Source: JAJTFW01 sp903922455 (lineage in GTDB: Bacteria > Bacteroidota > Bacteroidia > AKYH767-A > OLB10). From it: a stretch of DNA of 64,000 nt. Position 1 is the stretch's first letter; each line of letters starts with the position of its first letter. The notes under the pieces are model-generated. The model was given only the letters and a program-made list of their open reading frames with translations, made no database searches and was not told the origin of the DNA. This document shows positions 60,040 through 64,000 of this stretch, piece by piece. The position numbers and the translations under genes were made by a program. Location: NCBI GenBank assembly GCA_943329665.2, contig CALQEU020000009.1, positions 33,734 to 97,733 of the forward strand, given 5' to 3'.

Positions 60040-62745
60040 ATGGCAGAAGGCGAAAAAATCGTCCGTATTAACATTGAAGATGAAATGAAAACCGCTTACA
60101 TCGATTATTCGATGTCAGTAATCGTTTCTCGAGCATTACCGGATGTGCGCGATGGATTAAAACCAGTACACCGTCGTGTGCTTTTTGGTATGTTGGACTT
60201 GGGCGTATTATCGAATCGCGCTCATAAGAAATCAGCAAGAATTGTTGGAGAAGTATTGGGAAAGTATCATCCTCATGGAGATAGCTCCGTTTATGATGCA
60301 ATGGTGCGTATGGCTCAGCCATGGTCCTTGCGTTATATGCTCGTCGATGGGCAAGGAAATTTTGGATCGGTGGATGGTGATAGTCCTGCAGCCATGCGTT
60401 ATACTGAGGCCCGACTTCGCAAAATTGCGGAGGAGATGTTGGCGGATATCGACAAGGATACAGTCGATTTCAGATTGAATTTTGATGATACTTTAGAAGA
60501 ACCAACGGTTTTACCTGCAAAAATCCCTTGCCTTTTGGTGAATGGAGCATCTGGAATTGCCGTAGGAATGGCCACAAACATGGCTCCGCATAATTTGACG
60601 GAGGCTTTGGATGCTGTAATCGCCTATATTGACAATAATGATATTACCATCGAAGAGCTTACAAAGTACGTGAAAGCTCCTGATTTCCCGACGGGTGGAA
60701 TTATCTACGGTCACTCAGGTGTGAGAGATGCTTATGAGACTGGTCGTGGACGTGTGGTGATCCGTGCAAAAACGCTAATTGAGACTACGGCTAGCGGTCG
60801 TGAGCGAATTATCGTTACTGAGATTCCTTATCAGGTGAATAAAGCGGATATGATCAAGAAAACCGCTGATCTCATCAACGATAAGAAGATTGAAGGAATT
60901 AGCGATATCCGGGACGAGTCAGACCGTACCGGAATGCGCATCATTTATGAAATTAAGCGTGATGCCATGGCATCGGTGGTACTAAACCATCTTTATAAAC
61001 ATACAGAATTACAGAATTCGTTCAGCATCAACAATATCGCTTTAGTTGGCGGTCGACCAATGATGCTAAATTTGAAAGATATGTTAGTTCACTTTGTGGC
61101 GCATCGTCACGAAGTTTTGATTCGTAAAACGAAGTATGAATTAGCAGAAGCAGAAAAGAGAGCTCATATTTTAGAGGGATTATTGATTGCCTTAGATCAT
61201 TTAGATGAGGTGATCGCCTTGATTCGTAAATCTCAAACTCCTGATGAAGCAAAATCTGGGTTGATGGCGACTTTCCAATTGAGCGAAATTCAGTCGAAGG
61301 CTATTTTGGAGATGCGTTTACAACGTTTAACTGGTCTAGAACGCGACAAGATTAAAGCAGAATATGCAGAGATCAAGAAAATGATCGATTTCTATTTGGA
61401 AGTATTGGCAGATGAGGCCTTGAGAATGAAGATTCTGAAGGATGAAATGCTCGAAATGCGTGAGAAATATGGTGATGAGCGTCGCACAGAAATCGTTTAT
61501 AGCGCCGATGATTTGAGCATGGAAGATATGATTGCCAATGAACCGGTAGTTGTAACCATTTCTCATCTTGGATATATCAAACGTACTTCTTTGGATGAGT
61601 ATCGTACACAAGGTCGTGGCGGTCGTGGTTCATCTGGAGCCGCTACGCGTGATGAAGATTTTGTAGAGCATCTGTTTATTGCCACCAACCATAATTACTT
61701 ATTGCTCTTTACAGAGAAAGGAAAGTGTTTCTGGCTACGTGTATTTGAAATTCCGGAAGGAGCTAAAAATACTAAAGGAAGAGCGTTGCAAAATTTGATC
61801 AGCATTACGCCTGATGATAAGGTGAAAGCATTTGTGAATGCGATGAACTTGAACGAGGAAGATTATTTGAACAAGAATCATATCATCCTTTGTACCAAGA
61901 AAGGTACCATCAAGAAAACGTTGCTCGAAGCTTATTCTCGTCCACGTCAAAATGGTATTAATGCCATCACGATTAATGAGGGAGATGAGTTAATTGAAGC
62001 AAGATTGACCAATGGAAATAACGAGATTTTGTTAGCCATCAAATCGGGCAGAGCGATTCGTTTCAATGAGTCGAAAGTTCGACCCATGGGTAGAAATGCT
62101 TCTGGTGTAAGAGGCGTAAGTCTAGACAGCGAAAATGATGAGGTAATTGGAATGGTGTGCATTGATATCGCCAAGCCAGATACCATTTTAGTGGTTTCAG
62201 AAAAAGGGTATGGAAAACGTACTGATATTGAAGACTATAGAGTAACGAACCGTGGCGGAAAAGGAGTGAAGACCTTACAAGTAACGGAGAAAACGGGACA
62301 GTTAGTGGGGATAAAGTCCGTGGTAGATGGCGACGATTTGATGATCATTACCAAGAAGGGAACTACCATACGTACTCCTGTGGATGAATTACGCGTTATG
62401 GGTCGTGCTACTCAGGGTGTGAAGTTGATTCGATTGGATGGGGAAGATGAAATTGCTTCCATTGCTAAAGTGGAAGAACATCTTCTAAAAGCCATCGAAA
62501 CAGCTGCAGTGGAAGGAGCTGATATCTTGGATGAGTACGGTAACGTAATCGTACCAGCCGTGGTTGAAACTTCAGTAGAAGCTTCTTTAGAAACGACAGA
62601 AGAATCGAATATTGAATCTTCGGAAGAATCATCAGAAGAAAGTCCAATGGATGCAACTGATTCTGACGAAACGGAAAATCCATCTGAAGGAAACGACGAG
62701 GAAGAAGGGGAAGAAGGTAACAAAGAAAACGACGAAAATAATTAA
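60040..62745 (+). CDS. gyrA: DNA gyrase subunit A
   Basis: This 901-residue type II topoisomerase subunit introduces negative supercoils together with GyrB. The active-site tyrosine is Y121 in AAMRYTEARL. The residues equivalent to E. coli Ser83 and Asp87 are S82 and D86 in HGDSSVYD, the unmutated state. The C-terminal beta-pinwheel starts near residue 510, with a GyrA box variant QGRGGRG. The last 70 or so residues (from about VETSVEASLETT) form a long acidic Ser/Glu-rich tail ending EEGEEGNKENDENN. This tail makes the protein somewhat long for the family. Confidence 0.96.
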   Translation: MAEGEKIVRINIEDEMKTAYIDYSMSVIVSRALPDVRDGLKPVHRRVLFGMLDLGVLSNRAHKKSARIVGEVLGKYHPHGDSSVYDAMVRMAQPWSLRYMLVDGQGNFGSVDGDSPAAMRYTEARLRKIAEEMLADIDKDTVDFRLNFDDTLEEPTVLPAKIPCLLVNGASGIAVGMATNMAPHNLTEALDAVIAYIDNNDITIEELTKYVKAPDFPTGGIIYGHSGVRDAYETGRGRVVIRAKTLIETTASGRERIIVTEIPYQVNKADMIKKTADLINDKKIEGISDIRDESDRTGMRIIYEIKRDAMASVVLNHLYKHTELQNSFSINNIALVGGRPMMLNLKDMLVHFVAHRHEVLIRKTKYELAEAEKRAHILEGLLIALDHLDEVIALIRKSQTPDEAKSGLMATFQLSEIQSKAILEMRLQRLTGLERDKIKAEYAEIKKMIDFYLEVLADEALRMKILKDEMLEMREKYGDERRTEIVYSADDLSMEDMIANEPVVVTISHLGYIKRTSLDEYRTQGRGGRGSSGAATRDEDFVEHLFIATNHNYLLLFTEKGKCFWLRVFEIPEGAKNTKGRALQNLISITPDDKVKAFVNAMNLNEEDYLNKNHIILCTKKGTIKKTLLEAYSRPRQNGINAITINEGDELIEARLTNGNNEILLAIKSGRAIRFNESKVRPMGRNASGVRGVSLDSENDEVIGMVCIDIAKPDTILVVSEKGYGKRTDIEDYRVTNRGGKGVKTLQVTEKTGQLVGIKSVVDGDDLMIITKKGTTIRTPVDELRVMGRATQGVKLIRLDGEDEIASIAKVEEHLLKAIETAAVEGADILDEYGNVIVPAVVETSVEASLETTEESNIESSEESSEESPMDATDSDETENPSEGNDEEEGEEGNKENDENN

Positions 62746-62772
62746 TCAAATCTAATTTATAATATATTCATT

Positions 62773-63918
62773 ATGAAACGTATATTGATTTTATTGGGAG
62801 TAATACTTTCACTAAATGCATCTGGTCAAAAAGCCGCAGTTCAAACTGCGTTTAACTACCTTCGTTACGATGACTTAGACAAAGCGAAGGAAGCTATTGA
62901 TGGTGCTGCCACCACAGAGTCGACCATTAGCTATCCTAAAACATGGTATTACCGTGGAAGCATTTACCATGCGATTTATGAGTCGGCCAAGGAAAAATTC
63001 GCGGCATTAAAGCCCGGATCACTCAACGAGGCTAAATTATCGTATGAAAAAACACTCGAATTAGACACCAAGAACGAGTTTAGAGACGATGTATTGAAGC
63101 GTTTGGAGGTAGTTGCTTCACAATGCTTAAACAATGGAGTGGATAGCTACAAAGAAGGAAAATATGCGGAAGCACTTAATTCCTTTCAAGCGTCTGTCGA
63201 TATCAACAAAAAGTATTACAAACGCACCGATACGCTGGCCATTTACAATGCTGGATTGGCTGCCGACAAATTGGGAAATGTTACTACGGCCTTAAACAAC
63301 TTTAAGATATTAACCGATGCAAACTACGGAGGATCAAAGTTATATAGTATTATGGCAAACATTTATTTAGATCAAAAAGATACTGCCAATGCTTTATTAA
63401 CCATTAATGAAGGTCGCCAGAAATTTCCGGAAGATGGAACCTTAATTACGCAAGGACTTAATATCTATTTGAGCAGCGGACGTGATGCGGAAGCATTTTC
63501 ACAAAACGAAGAAGCCATCAAAGCGGATCCATCTAATGCCATTTTATACTATATCAAAGGAAATTTGTCTGATAAATTAGGTAAGAAGGAAGATGCAGTT
63601 GCGGCTTATAAGAAGTCAATTGAGCTAAAACCCGACAACTTCGATGCAATCTATAATCTAGGTGCGCTGTTCTTTAACGATGGGGCAGAAATGGCAAACA
63701 AAGCCAATGGAATTCCAGCCAATAAAGTAGTCGAATATGAGGCTGCCAAGAAGAAATTCGAAGCCAAATTCAAGGATGCATTGCCATACCTGGAAAAGGC
63801 TCATCAGCTCAATCCAACCGACAAGGCCACCATGCAAAGTTTAAAACAATTGTACACTCGAATAGGTGATTTAGCCAAAGCAGGCGAAATGAAGAAGAAG
63901 ATCGAGACACCCAAGTAA
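62773..63918 (+). CDS. tetratricopeptide repeat protein, exported
   Basis: This 381-residue protein has a signal peptide (MKRILILLGVILSLNASG, cut before QKA) and six or more TPR-like helical hairpins, for example YKEGKYAEALNSFQASVDI, IYYIKGNLSDKLGKKEDAV shortened in the middle, and DAIYNLGALFFNDGAEMA. It lies 27 nt after gyrA, the usual arrangement in Bacteroidota, and is probably co-transcribed. TPR domains mediate protein contacts; the partner is unknown. A strong terminator follows. Confidence 0.85.
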   Translation: MKRILILLGVILSLNASGQKAAVQTAFNYLRYDDLDKAKEAIDGAATTESTISYPKTWYYRGSIYHAIYESAKEKFAALKPGSLNEAKLSYEKTLELDTKNEFRDDVLKRLEVVASQCLNNGVDSYKEGKYAEALNSFQASVDINKKYYKRTDTLAIYNAGLAADKLGNVTTALNNFKILTDANYGGSKLYSIMANIYLDQKDTANALLTINEGRQKFPEDGTLITQGLNIYLSSGRDAEAFSQNEEAIKADPSNAILYYIKGNLSDKLGKKEDAVAAYKKSIELKPDNFDAIYNLGALFFNDGAEMANKANGIPANKVVEYEAAKKKFEAKFKDALPYLEKAHQLNPTDKATMQSLKQLYTRIGDLAKAGEMKKKIETPK

Positions 63919-63930
63919 TATGAAGGAAAG

Positions 63931-63950
63931 GAGGACAATGTCCTCTTTTT
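63931..63950 (+). terminator. terminator after the gyrA-TPR unit
   Basis: GAGGAC-AAT-GTCCTC is a perfect 6-bp stem, extendable by four weaker pairs, followed by TTTTT. It starts 12 nt after the TPR stop codon. Confidence 0.85.
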
Positions 63951-64000
63951 CAGCAATATGCTACTTAACATAATATTAATTATAGAACAAACTGACCGAA

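Noticed and set aside
1..64000. tRNA, rRNA, riboswitch, prophage or transposase genes
   Set aside because: I looked for their characteristic motifs and found none that I could support.

Overview
The window is a chromosomal segment of a low-GC member of the Bacteroidota. The evidence is phylum-specific: a type IX secretion C-terminal sorting domain on a BNR-repeat protein, DUF4835, DUF3822, DUF2027-Smr, DUF4920 and GldI-like FKBP lipoproteins, a Bacteroidota-type omega subunit between bamD and coaBC, a fused CcoNO oxidase subunit, near absence of Shine-Dalgarno motifs, and several promoters with the TAnnTTTG -7 element. The gene set (cbb3 oxidase, AlkB-type hydroxylase, CoA-ester catabolism, sortable surface protein) suggests a free-living aerobe or microaerophile. 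I see no tRNA, rRNA, CRISPR array, prophage, transposase or integrase.

Layout. 1-9.3 kb: a truncated conserved gene, a lipoprotein hydrolase, a DUF962/Mpo1-like protein, a family 2 glycosyltransferase, a GH3-family protein, dnaX and a polytopic membrane protein. 9.3-14.3 kb: repeat-rich spacers around a stand-alone LytTR protein, a paaZ-like bifunctional gene and an enoyl-CoA hydratase. 14.3-22.5 kb: a DUF4920 lipoprotein, HMG-CoA lyase, a long coiled-coil exported protein, an N-acetylglucosamine-kinase-like gene, the DUF3822-rsmD-coaD block and a RecD-like helicase.

22.5-36 kb is the most coherent region. It holds a complete cbb3 oxidase operon on the minus strand (ccoS-ccoNO-ccoQ-ccoP-ccoG-ccoH-TauE/SafE-like), the copper ATPase ccoI, a divergent small conserved gene, a response regulator fused to a CRP/FNR-type DNA-binding module, its PAS histidine kinase, a DUF2892 membrane protein and a beta-CASP metallo-hydrolase. 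Four 14-bp FNR-like boxes (TTGAC-N4-GTCAT type) lie in front of ccoS, ccoI, the small divergent gene and DUF2892. Their distance to the next recognisable -7 element is exactly 22 nt in two cases and exactly 44 nt in the other two. This looks like a self-contained oxygen or redox control circuit in which the FixL, FixJ and FixK roles are compressed into two proteins.

36-49 kb: a DUF922 protease, a decayed YhcG-type nuclease gene, DUF2027-Smr, 3-hydroxybutyryl-CoA dehydrogenase with a tandem duplication of its 5' end, a T9SS substrate, a lone oxidase subunit III divergent from an AlkB-type hydroxylase, SAM hydrolase, DciA-like, ndk, nrnA and two FKBP lipoproteins. 49-64 kb: a histone-H1-like protein, an alpha-oxoamine synthase, bamD-rpoZ-coaBC-DUF4835, recN, fabI, clpC, gyrA and a TPR protein.

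Functions are assigned from motifs and family knowledge; no database search was run.
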